A DNA stretch of 38,442 nucleotides, taken from positions 1 to 38,442 of the forward strand of contig JAKSJZ010000009.1 of the NCBI GenBank assembly GCA_024401995.1, in the 5' to 3' direction. Made by a program: the position numbers and the translations under genes. The notes under the pieces are model-generated. The model was not told the origin of the DNA. It did not search any database and worked only from the letters and a program-made list of their open reading frames with translations. This document shows, piece after piece, positions 8,235 to 16,515 of the stretch (the stretch's first letter is position 1; each line of letters begins with the position of its first letter). This stretch comes from Bacteroidales bacterium (lineage in GTDB: Bacteria; Bacteroidota; Bacteroidia; Bacteroidales; UBA932).

Positions 8235-9989
8235 CTACTTTTTACGGATTTTATCCAGAATGCTCTTCAGCCTTTCCCTGACGGCTTGAACGTGATTCCT
8301 GAGTCTCCCGCTCTGCGCCATCTGATAGGCCTTAAGATTCAAGTAGTACTCATTGGGATAGTCCTCGGCGAACTCGGCTTCCCTGTCCGTCTGGCCTTCG
8401 GCAAGGTTATACCCGTAGAAATTCATACCTATCGGGGACTTTCCGGTAAGCATAGCGGCAAGGGATACCGGGGTATCAACCCCCTCGAATTTCAATCCGG
8501 GGCCGAAATACCACGTATCGTCGAAACTGCCGGCCTTGAAAAGAACGAGCTCCGACTGCATTATCTTCGAGCCGAAATAAACCTTGCAGGACACGTTCCT
8601 GTTGAAATCGTCGATGAACTTCTCGATGGCGGCAGTATCCGCAGGGGAAGCACCACGGACAATAATGGCCGGAATCGAATCGATGCGGACGGGATACCTG
8701 ACAACAAGGCTGTCAGGGATGGGCCTGGGCTCCCTCGGGGAAGCCGGCCCCAGGATTGTATTCATAAACGTCACGTTATTCCTAACCGAATCAAGTCTGG
8801 CAAGGAGATCGTCCAGGTTGGTGCCCGAAGCCTTGATCTGAAGCATACCGGCAAGGTTGACATAAGCGTCCAGTTCATCCGCGCTCACGGATTTCACAAG
8901 AACAGCCAGCAAAGACATAATACCATCGGGGTCAAAGGAGGGATCTTTCTTCCCAAAGCCCGTTTCATCCACGATGGAAACCTTATCCACAACGGAAATT
9001 TCATCCACAATGGAAACCCTGTCCACGGGAAGATTCTTCCTGGCTTTTATCCCCCTGGCGCTGACTGTCACGACGGCGACATTGGTCTTGTCCTTGGAAA
9101 TGGACAAGTCAAGCTCAGCGTCACTGCCATTGTAGGACATCCTGTTGATATTCAGGCCATATCCTCCGACAGTCAAAGTGAGCCCCAGATCAAGCGTCAC
9201 TTCGTCGAGCACCTTCTTGAGGTCAAAGGTACCGAGATAGGACGAGATGAACTCTCCCCTGTAATTGCCATCGAGAGAAAGCGTCAGGTTGGCGAGGTCC
9301 TCGCTCCTGCCCTTGCGTGTCACCGATACTGCTATGCTCTTGGGAAGCTTTACGGTCAGGTTGGACGGCTCATAGGTCACGGGTCCGTCGTTTTCATTTC
9401 CACTGACAGATACCATCTGATAGGCATCGCCATTGATTTCAACGCTCTTTACCTCCGTGAGAGTGTACTTGACGGGCAGGGAATCGACCTTGCCAATCCT
9501 GTATTCCTTCTCGGCGGAGGAGAACACGGCGTCGATAAAGAATTCGTCGCCTATATTGACCTTGATACCGTTTTTGTTATCCTTGCGGAAGATTCCCTTC
9601 TCGTTGAGAACATAGTCTCCCTTGAACTTCGACAATTCATACAAGGAAGAATAACCGGTGCCGGAAAGCGTACTCATCGAATTGAACCTCGCTATAATAT
9701 CCGCGATGAACTCCTTGCTGTCAGCATCCTCCCATTCCCGCCCCATGGTAAAATCCTTGATTTGGGAAATCTCGTCAATCGCCTCGGCTATACTGTCGAA
9801 GTTGCCCAGATTGGAGAGGGTGGCATCAACCGCGTCATAAATACGGTTCTGCTGCATATCGGGAGCATAGGTCTTGGTTGCAGGCTCCCTGGCCTCAATA
9901 TCGGCGACCTCGGGGACAAACCTATCGTTGCAGGACACGGCAACGGCAGCCATTGCTAAAGCCGGAATCACGTAAATTAACTTTTTCAT
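8235..9989 (-). CDS. Large lipoprotein A1 of an unrecognised paralogous family
   Basis: 584 residues from the ATG at 9989 (MKKLIYVIPALAMAA). A TTG four codons upstream is possible but would lengthen the signal peptide. The lipobox is AVSC and the mature protein begins CNDRFVPE, identical over these eight residues to lipoprotein A2. It aligns with A2 throughout (IEAREPATKTYAP, FSSAEKEYRIGKVDSLPV, NLTVKLPKSIAVSV, TVGGYGLNINRMSYNG, VYFGSKIMQSELVLF). After the central beta region it carries a hexapeptide-repeat linker (DNA 8968-9021) absent from A2. It sits between lipoprotein B1 (25 bp upstream) and the receptor (30 bp downstream). Function unknown; anchorage at the outer membrane is inferred. 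Confidence 0.85.
   Translation of the reverse strand: MKKLIYVIPALAMAAVAVSCNDRFVPEVADIEAREPATKTYAPDMQQNRIYDAVDATLSNLGNFDSIAEAIDEISQIKDFTMGREWEDADSKEFIADIIARFNSMSTLSGTGYSSLYELSKFKGDYVLNEKGIFRKDNKNGIKVNIGDEFFIDAVFSSAEKEYRIGKVDSLPVKYTLTEVKSVEINGDAYQMVSVSGNENDGPVTYEPSNLTVKLPKSIAVSVTRKGRSEDLANLTLSLDGNYRGEFISSYLGTFDLKKVLDEVTLDLGLTLTVGGYGLNINRMSYNGSDAELDLSISKDKTNVAVVTVSARGIKARKNLPVDRVSIVDEISVVDKVSIVDETGFGKKDPSFDPDGIMSLLAVLVKSVSADELDAYVNLAGMLQIKASGTNLDDLLARLDSVRNNVTFMNTILGPASPREPRPIPDSLVVRYPVRIDSIPAIIVRGASPADTAAIEKFIDDFNRNVSCKVYFGSKIMQSELVLFKAGSFDDTWYFGPGLKFEGVDTPVSLAAMLTGKSPIGMNFYGYNLAEGQTDREAEFAEDYPNEYYLNLKAYQMAQSGRLRNHVQAVRERLKSILDKIRKK
8968..9021 (-). repeat. Three tandem 18-bp repeats inside lipoprotein A1
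   Basis: Units 8968-8985, 8986-9003 and 9004-9021 share the core tccac(a/g)a(t/c)ggaaa. They encode a hexapeptide of the type V-D-(K/E/R)-(V/I)-S-(I/V) in a linker after the beta-rich middle of the protein. The length is an exact multiple of three, so copy number could change without breaking the frame. Confidence 0.85.
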
Positions 9990-10026
9990 ATGGAATTTCA
10001 ATTATTTATCCGTTAAACGACGAAGA

Positions 10027-11655
10027 CTAATCCTCATTCTTGGCCAGGAAGGGCAGAATCCTGTAAAGATGCATACCGATCAACTTCTTCCACGTCTGAG
10101 CATTGTTGCTGTTGACAAAGAAGGTCTGCACGGGCAGCGTTTCCATAAAAAATTCATTGTCCCTTTGTTGTGGAGCAATAGCGAATGGCCTGCCCGCATA
10201 CTCGTTGATGCTCTTCTGGATCTCTTCTGCGGAAAGAACCCCTACGGACTCTATGAAAATATTGCCCTTGCTTTTGAAACCTTCACTATTCTGAAGGTTC
10301 TCGGAAAGATAAACACGTCCGGCAGGATGGAAGAACTCCCATTTGCCCGTATTCGGATTCTGCACGATAGGGGCATAAACCAGCTTCGACTGCAGCACGT
10401 CGCTGCCGAAATAAAGCCCGACGTCAAACGTGTCCGCAAACATCTTGCGGATACCAGCCAGCGCCGCGGAGTCGGTCGGCATCCCACCCGCAGCTTCAAG
10501 ATCTTCAATACACTTGATGAAATCCTTCGGAGACTTGACATTGGCCTTGACCTGCACCCCGCCCATAAGGTCAACATCAACGGAAGCGCCCGTGAAGTCG
10601 AACATTTTCAGCATTGCAGGATCGAATTTCTTCTTCCACTCATCTCCAACCACTACAACCTTATCCACAGATTCGCCGCTCTTGGTAAAAGCCTCCTCGT
10701 CGATTGTAAGGCCGTTTATTGTCAGGTGCTCGGTAATAAGGTTGGCATCCCCCTTGGAAATGGCGGAAACGAGCTTCACGGTCCCCTTGTCAAGGGAGGC
10801 CCTTGCTATGGTGATGCCATATCCTCCGACCTTGAGGGCAAGACCTGCATCAATCGCGACTTCTCCCATTATCTTCTTGATATTCACCTCCGGGCGGATG
10901 TAGTTCCCAATAAAGGGACCGTTGAATGTGCCGTCAAGAGAAATGGCGGCAGACACGTCAACCTTCTTCCCTCCCAGAGTCGCGGTAAGCTCGACACTTG
11001 AAGGCAGCACGGCGCGGATGTCGGAAAGAGCCGTATCGCTGGATGTAGCGCGCGTGGAAGTCTTCGTCAACCCACCGGCGCGGGCAACAGGCAGCGACAC
11101 ATAGGCGGACTTGGGCTCGGGCACCTCCATACCTACAGGCACTTCAGCCTCGCCGATATGGAACTCATTGACCTTGTTGGAGAATCTGACGGTCAACTCA
11201 GCCTTTTCACCAATCTTGAAACTGACGCCGCTCCTGCCGGAAGTGAAGGTCAAGCCGTCGGCATCAAACTTCCAGTCGCCCTGAAGCTTTGTGAGTGCGA
11301 AAACCGAGGCCGCCTTGTCCCCATTGAGCGTCGTGAACGAATTGTACAGGTCGGCGAAAACCTTGAGGGACTTCGCCATCTTCTCCGACTCCAGGTTCTT
11401 GGAAATCTTCATATACTCCTCCCTGATGGACATGATGTCCTTGATGGACGCCATCACCAGGCTGGTGTCTATCTCGTCCACCATCTTGTCGAGAACTCCG
11501 AAAACGCGGTTCTGCTGTTCATACAGAGGAACCGCCTTTGTCAATGGCTCATACGGAGCGATGCTGTCGACGTCTTCAGGCACAAATCTGTTGTTGCAGG
11601 CCGTCGCAAGAATCAGAAGCAGAGCAGCCGCCAAATAAGAAAAAAACCTTTTCAT
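10027..11655 (-). CDS. Large lipoprotein B1, first gene of the lipoprotein/receptor operon
   Basis: 542 residues from the ATG at 11655 (MKRFFSYLAAALLLILATAC). An in-frame ATG at 11691 would put 12 polar residues before the signal peptide and is unlikely. The lipobox is ATAC and the mature protein begins CNNRFVPEDVD. It is closest to lipoprotein B2 (shared PLYEQQNRV, FSNKVNEFHIGEAEVPV, KVGGYGITIA, ISKGDANLITEH, LYFGSDVLQSKLVYA). It opens the block about 50 bp after a promoter, so it is probably the first translated gene of a B1-A1-receptor-DUF4249-B2-A2 transcript. The family is not recognised. The lipobox supports lipid anchorage; surface display is only inferred. Confidence 0.85.
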   Translation of the reverse strand: MKRFFSYLAAALLLILATACNNRFVPEDVDSIAPYEPLTKAVPLYEQQNRVFGVLDKMVDEIDTSLVMASIKDIMSIREEYMKISKNLESEKMAKSLKVFADLYNSFTTLNGDKAASVFALTKLQGDWKFDADGLTFTSGRSGVSFKIGEKAELTVRFSNKVNEFHIGEAEVPVGMEVPEPKSAYVSLPVARAGGLTKTSTRATSSDTALSDIRAVLPSSVELTATLGGKKVDVSAAISLDGTFNGPFIGNYIRPEVNIKKIMGEVAIDAGLALKVGGYGITIARASLDKGTVKLVSAISKGDANLITEHLTINGLTIDEEAFTKSGESVDKVVVVGDEWKKKFDPAMLKMFDFTGASVDVDLMGGVQVKANVKSPKDFIKCIEDLEAAGGMPTDSAALAGIRKMFADTFDVGLYFGSDVLQSKLVYAPIVQNPNTGKWEFFHPAGRVYLSENLQNSEGFKSKGNIFIESVGVLSAEEIQKSINEYAGRPFAIAPQQRDNEFFMETLPVQTFFVNSNNAQTWKKLIGMHLYRILPFLAKNED

Positions 11656-11706
11656 AATATATTTAACACATTTTCTGTTCTCCAAACCCACTACTTACCA
11701 GCCCGA

Positions 11707-11738
11707 CAAATGTAACAAAAAACGTGCATCTGTACAAC
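11707..11738 (-). promoter_or_regulatory. Promoter of the lipoprotein/receptor operon
   Basis: Read leftward: GTTG (11735-11738), 20 bp, TACATTTG (11707-11714). It lies between the tRNA terminator and the first lipoprotein gene. Confidence 0.7.
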
Positions 11739-11763
11739 AATTTTTTTACAAAAAAAATGAAAA

Positions 11764-11794
11764 GACAAAAAAAAGACCGGCTGAAACCAGCCGG
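11764..11794 (-). terminator. Terminator of the tRNA-Pro gene
   Basis: Perfect 7-bp GC-rich stem (11777-11783 with 11788-11794) and a four-base loop, followed on the minus strand by TCTTTTTTTT. It begins 10 bases after the tRNA 3' end. Confidence 0.9.
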
Positions 11795-11804
11795 CCCCGT
11801 ACTG

Positions 11805-11878
11805 TCGGGATGATCTGACTCGAACAGACGACCCCCACGTCCCTAACGTGGTGCGCTAGCCAACTGCGCCACATCCCG
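11805..11878 (-). tRNA. tRNA-Pro, anticodon AGG
   Basis: 74 nt that fold as a complete cloverleaf. The 7-bp acceptor CGGGATG/CATCCCG is perfect; the D stem is GCGC/GCGC; the anticodon stem CCACG/CGTGG closes the loop TTAGGGA; the T arm is GTCTG-TTCGAGT-CAGAT with one G-U pair; the discriminator is A. The C1-G72 pair is typical of bacterial tRNA-Pro. The anticodon reads AGG (codon CCU, also CCC if A34 becomes inosine). A34 is unusual outside tRNA-Arg in bacteria. CCA is not encoded. A -7 box lies 10 bases upstream and a terminator just downstream. Confidence 0.93.
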
Positions 11879-11888
11879 AAAGCGGATG

Positions 11889-11896
11889 CAAAGATA
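11889..11896 (-). promoter_or_regulatory. tRNA-Pro promoter, -7 box
   Basis: Read leftward: TATCTTTG, ending 10 bases before the tRNA 5' end. I see no clear -33 element. Confidence 0.6.
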
Positions 11897-11950
11897 CTCA
11901 AATATTTCATATTCGCACACTTTTCGAAACAAAATTCTGCAAAGAATTTC

Positions 11951-11958
11951 TATTTTTG
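11951..11958 (+). promoter_or_regulatory. nadE promoter, -7 box (probably leaderless transcript)
   Basis: TATTTTTG matches TAnnTTTG and ends six bases before the nadE ATG at 11965. Transcription would start at or within a few bases of the start codon. It also argues against the TTG at 11956, which lies inside the box. Confidence 0.65.
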
Positions 11959-11964
11959 CAGGGT

Positions 11965-12705
11965 ATGGACAGCAACATTATTCTTAAAGACCGCTGCGTG
12001 AAGTGGGTTCGCGACTGGTTTGAAAACAACTGTCCCGACGCGCGCGCCATCATAGGCATGAGCGGGGGCAAGGACAGCACGGTGGCCGCGGCGGTGTGCG
12101 CCGAAGCGCTCGGCAGGTCCCGCGTCGTCGGCGTCGCCCTTCCCTCCGTCGGACAGGGATTGAACGATGCCGACAATATATGCGGGCATCTCGGCATCCG
12201 CTTTATAAAGATTCCGATAGGCGAAATGGAAACGCTTCTCAACAGGGCGGGAGACCATTTTCCCGAAGGTCTCTCCAAGCAGGCCGTGCAGAATATTCCT
12301 CCACGAATAAGGATGACGGTGCTTTATGCCGTCGCCCAAAGCCTGGGCGGCATCGTGGCGAACACCTGCAACCTTTCGGAAGATTATATAGGCTATGCGA
12401 CACTGTTCGGCGACAACGCCGGCTCCTTCTCCCCCTTCGGGAAGCTGGTGGCGGGAGAGGTGCGCGCCATAGGCCACGCCCTCGGGCTTCCGGCGGAGTG
12501 GGTGGAGAAAACCCCGGATGACGGTCTGCCGGGTTCGATGCCCGACGAAGAGAAGTTCGGATTCAGTTACGACGTCCTCGACCGTTACATATTGGAAGGG
12601 GAATGCGACGATCCTGCAGTCAAGGCGAAGATAGACGACCTCCATCGGCGCAACAGCTTCAAGACCGACATCATACGCATCCCGGCATTCGAGCCGGAGC
12701 GTTAG
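11965..12705 (+). CDS. nadE: NAD synthetase, ammonia-dependent type
   Basis: 246 residues. It makes NAD from deamido-NAD, ATP and an amide nitrogen source, the last step of NAD synthesis in the cytoplasm. The PP-loop signature SGGKDS is at residues 33-38 (GMSGGKDSTVAA). Further family stretches are NIPPRIRMTVLYAVAQ, NTCNLSEDYIGYATLFGDNAGSFSP and DGLPGSMPDEEKFGFSYDVLDRYI. No glutaminase domain is fused, so it should use ammonia directly, as the short NadE enzymes do. I start at the ATG at 11965; an upstream in-frame TTG is within the promoter box. It is a single gene converging on gapA with a shared hairpin between them. Confidence 0.95.
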   Translation: MDSNIILKDRCVKWVRDWFENNCPDARAIIGMSGGKDSTVAAAVCAEALGRSRVVGVALPSVGQGLNDADNICGHLGIRFIKIPIGEMETLLNRAGDHFPEGLSKQAVQNIPPRIRMTVLYAVAQSLGGIVANTCNLSEDYIGYATLFGDNAGSFSPFGKLVAGEVRAIGHALGLPAEWVEKTPDDGLPGSMPDEEKFGFSYDVLDRYILEGECDDPAVKAKIDDLHRRNSFKTDIIRIPAFEPER

Positions 12706-12730
12706 GCCGTCCGCTACGGGAGCCACAGCA

Positions 12731-12767
12731 AAAAGGCCGCTCAGGAGCATTTCCCGGGCGGCCTTTT
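12731..12767. terminator. Bidirectional terminator between nadE and gapA
   Basis: Perfect 10-bp stem aaaaggccgc (12731-12740) with gcggcctttt (12758-12767). The A/T ends give a short U-run in both directions, fitting the convergent genes. Confidence 0.8.
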
Positions 12768-12784
12768 CCGCGACAAACGTCGGA

Positions 12785-13837
<1,053 letters not shown>

Positions 13838-13864
13838 TTACCTATTTTTTACTATAAAATCAAT

Positions 13865-13872
13865 TATCTTTG
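13865..13872 (+). promoter_or_regulatory. surE-lpxB promoter, -7 box
   Basis: TATCTTTG, 17 bases before the ATG at 13890. I see no clear -33 element. Confidence 0.6.
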
Positions 13873-13889
13873 CAAAAATTTGAGTGACG

Positions 13890-14714
13890 ATGAGGATATT
13901 GCTTACCAATGACGATGACTATACCTCAAGAGGCCTTTTGGAACTGGTCGAAATGATGAAACCGTATGGCCAGATTACGGTCGTTGCGCCCAAGTACCAC
14001 CAGTCCGGGATGTCGATGAGCGCATCGCTCGGCTTCAGGCCGGTGGCCGCGAAGAGCCTCGGCATGGTGGACGGGGTGGAATGGCACTATCTGGACGGCA
14101 CTCCGGCCAGCTGCACAAAGTTCGCAATCGACGTGGTGATGGCAGGCCGCAGGCCCGACGTATGTCTCAGCGGTATCAACCACGGTTCCAACTCATCCAC
14201 CGCGATATGGTACAGCGGCACCGTCGGAGCGGCCAGACAGGGGGCCCTGTACGGCGTTCCCTCCTTTGCCGTATCGCTTGACAACGTGCGGCGCGACGCC
14301 GACTTCAGCGCGGTCAGAAAGCTGTTCCCGCCCATTTTCGAGAAGATAATGGCAAATCGCGGGCCCGGAGAGGTGGTTTACAACGTCAACTTCCCGGATA
14401 TCGCCGCAGATGACATAAAAGGTGTCAAAGTATGCCGTCAGGGGCTGGAGCACTGGATTCACGAGTTCGTCCCCTATGACAGCGGCATATATGAAAAAAT
14501 CGGCGTCACTCCGGTCCAACTCGGCATAACGCATATCCCCGAGCGCGAGGAGGGCGAGACTCTGTATATGATGGCCGGCCAGACCGTCGCCGACCCCGGG
14601 AACGACGAATCGACCGACAACTGGGCCAATGACAACGGGTACATATCCGTAACGGCGCACGGCATATTCGACAATGACCTCGCCGAAGAAGACCGTTTGA
14701 AAGGCATATTATGA
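13890..14714 (+). CDS. surE: 5'/3'-nucleotidase SurE
   Basis: 274 residues from the ATG at 13890 (MRILLTNDD); a GTG two codons upstream is possible. SurE is a metal-dependent phosphatase for nucleoside monophosphates. The expected metal ligands are visible: Asp8 and Asp9 in LLTNDDD, Ser39 in YHQSGMSMS, and Asn97 in LSGINHGSNSS. The residue after NDD is Asp, where most members have Gly. The gene overlaps lpxB by four bases (ATGA), so the two are translationally coupled; surE next to lpxB recurs in Bacteroidetes. Confidence 0.95.
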   Translation: MRILLTNDDDYTSRGLLELVEMMKPYGQITVVAPKYHQSGMSMSASLGFRPVAAKSLGMVDGVEWHYLDGTPASCTKFAIDVVMAGRRPDVCLSGINHGSNSSTAIWYSGTVGAARQGALYGVPSFAVSLDNVRRDADFSAVRKLFPPIFEKIMANRGPGEVVYNVNFPDIAADDIKGVKVCRQGLEHWIHEFVPYDSGIYEKIGVTPVQLGITHIPEREEGETLYMMAGQTVADPGNDESTDNWANDNGYISVTAHGIFDNDLAEEDRLKGIL

Positions 14715-15832
14715 AGTACTACCTCATTGCCGGCGAAGCGTCCGGCGACCTTCACGCATCCAACCTGATGAAGGCTCTGGCGGCTGCGGACCCCGAAGCC
14801 GAGTTCAGGTTCCGCGGAGGAGCGCTTATGGAAGAGGCCGGGCGTGCGGCAAGGAGCTCGGTAATGGTCTGCGACTACCGTCAGGGGGCCGCCATGGGGC
14901 TTACCGACCTTTTCCTCAAGTCGTTCAGGCTGCTCACCGATATGATGCGCTGCCGCAGGGACATCCTCAAGTGGAATCCCGATGTCGTGATACCGGTCGA
15001 CTACCCCGGATTCAACCTGCGGATTGCCTCCTTCTGTCACTCCCGCGGAATAAGGGTATTCTACTACATCGCCCCGAAGACCTGGGCCAGCCGCAGCTTC
15101 CGCAACAAGACCCTGCGCAAATGCATCGACAGGCTTTATATAGTCTTCCCGTTCGAAGTCCCCTACTTCGAATCAAAGCGCGTTCCCTGCACATATCTGG
15201 GCAATCCTCTCAAGGACGAGGCCGAAGGGCGCAAGTATGAGCCGGTAAACGTCGGGGAGCCGTACGTCGCCCTGCTGCCCGGCTCGCGCAAGGAGGAAAT
15301 CAGCCGGATGATGCCGGTATGGCGGGACGCGGCCAGACGGCTCGGGCGCAAGGTGGTGATTGCCGGTGCGCCGGGAAGATCCGTCGGGGACTGCCTCGGG
15401 CATATCGGCCCGCGTGACAACGTGAAGATACTCTTCGGGCGCACCTATGACATCCTCCGCTACGCGGACGCAGCAATAATCAATTCGGGGACGGCTTCGC
15501 TCGAGGCAGTGTTCACAGGCACTCCACAGGTGGTCTGCTGGAGCAATTCGTGGCTGACGCTGTTCGTGGCAAGGCATATTCTCAAAGTCCAGAACCGCAT
15601 AAACTTCATATCCCTCGGAAATCTGATTGCCGGCAGGCGCATCTTCAGGGAACTTATCCAGGAGGACTTCACCGCGCGGAATCTGGTAAAGGAGGTCGGC
15701 AACCTGCTGGACAACAAGGAATACAGGGATTCGATGCTCGAAGGCTACCGGGATATAATCTCGCGTCTCGGCGAGCCGGGAGCTCCGGAACGCATCGCCG
15801 GATCGATGATTGGCGCTCTCTCGGGAAAATAG
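14711..15832 (+). CDS. lpxB: Lipid-A-disaccharide synthase
   Basis: 373 residues. It joins UDP-2,3-diacylglucosamine and lipid X into the lipid A disaccharide at the cytoplasmic face of the inner membrane. The N-terminal MKYYLIAGEASGDLHASNLM carries the GEASGDLH signature. Other family segments are FRGGALMEEAG, DVVIPVDYPGFNLRIA, YYIAPKTWASRSFRNKTLRK, YLGNPL, LLPGSRKEEI and INSGTASLEAVFTGTPQVVCW. This is complete and of normal length. It starts inside the surE stop (ATGA overlap) and ends in TAG, five bases before the end of convergent yggS, with no obvious terminator between them. Confidence 0.96.
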   Translation: MKYYLIAGEASGDLHASNLMKALAAADPEAEFRFRGGALMEEAGRAARSSVMVCDYRQGAAMGLTDLFLKSFRLLTDMMRCRRDILKWNPDVVIPVDYPGFNLRIASFCHSRGIRVFYYIAPKTWASRSFRNKTLRKCIDRLYIVFPFEVPYFESKRVPCTYLGNPLKDEAEGRKYEPVNVGEPYVALLPGSRKEEISRMMPVWRDAARRLGRKVVIAGAPGRSVGDCLGHIGPRDNVKILFGRTYDILRYADAAIINSGTASLEAVFTGTPQVVCWSNSWLTLFVARHILKVQNRINFISLGNLIAGRRIFRELIQEDFTARNLVKEVGNLLDNKEYRDSMLEGYRDIISRLGEPGAPERIAGSMIGALSGK

Positions 15833-15837
15833 ACCCT

Positions 15838-16512
15838 TTACCGGGGCTCCCGCCCGCCGAAAATGGCCGTACCGATTCTGACGGCCGTGGCTCCGTGGCG
15901 CAGGGCAATCCGCCAATCACCCGACATACCGATGGACAACTGGTCGAAAGCCGTCAACTCGGGAAACAGGTCCTTCAGATATGCCATCAGGGAATCAATC
16001 CTGCAGAAGTCGGCCTCTATCACCGATTCGTCATCCGTGTTCGTCGCCATCCCCATCAGTCCGCGGAAGCGCACTCCGGGGAATCTGTCGGCATCGAAAA
16101 GCACTTCCAGAACCTCTTCCTCGGCAAAGCCCTGTTTGGTCTTCTCCGCACCGATATGCACCTCCAGCAGCACGTCGGTCGTCCTGCCATACTCAAGCGA
16201 CCGGCGGCTCAATTCCGACAGCAGATTCACCGAATCGACGGACTGTACCATCGTGACGTAAGGCAGGACCATCTTTATCTTGTTGGTCTGAAGGTGGCCT
16301 ATGAAGTGCCATTCCACGCCGGGGCACACACCGGAAAGTTCCACCGCCTTGTCGGCAAGTTCCTGCGGCCTGCTCTCCCCGAAAACCCTCTGCCCGGCCG
16401 CATACGCTTCCTTCAGCGCCTCCACCGGATGGAATTTGGAAACTGCCACCAGAGTAACCTCCGGCGGCAGTTCCTTTCTGATTCGAAGTATGTTTTCCGC
16501 TATCGGTGCCAT
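15838..16512 (-). CDS. yggS: YggS/PROSC family pyridoxal-phosphate homeostasis protein
   Basis: 224 residues. The family binds PLP and buffers the pool of free vitamin B6 without known catalytic turnover. The PLP lysine is in VTLVAVSKFHP near residue 26. The other landmarks are GQRVFGESRPQEL, WHFIGHLQTNKIKMVLP, LLEVHIGAEKTKQGF, RGLMGMATN and the phosphate-binding end LSIGMSGDWRIALRHGATAVRIGTAIFG. It is the last gene of the DUF349-yidC-yggS operon, three bases after the yidC stop. Confidence 0.94.
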   Translation of the reverse strand: MAPIAENILRIRKELPPEVTLVAVSKFHPVEALKEAYAAGQRVFGESRPQELADKAVELSGVCPGVEWHFIGHLQTNKIKMVLPYVTMVQSVDSVNLLSELSRRSLEYGRTTDVLLEVHIGAEKTKQGFAEEEVLEVLFDADRFPGVRFRGLMGMATNTDDESVIEADFCRIDSLMAYLKDLFPELTAFDQLSIGMSGDWRIALRHGATAVRIGTAIFGGREPR

Positions 16513-16515
16513 ACG

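Noticed and set aside
8968..9021. CRISPR-like array
   Set aside because: The 18-bp units are in direct tandem without spacers, in frame within a gene, and differ from each other.
8286..9959. Rightward open frame of 557 codons
   Set aside because: Antisense shadow of lipoprotein A1, whose frame has a lipobox and clear paralogues.
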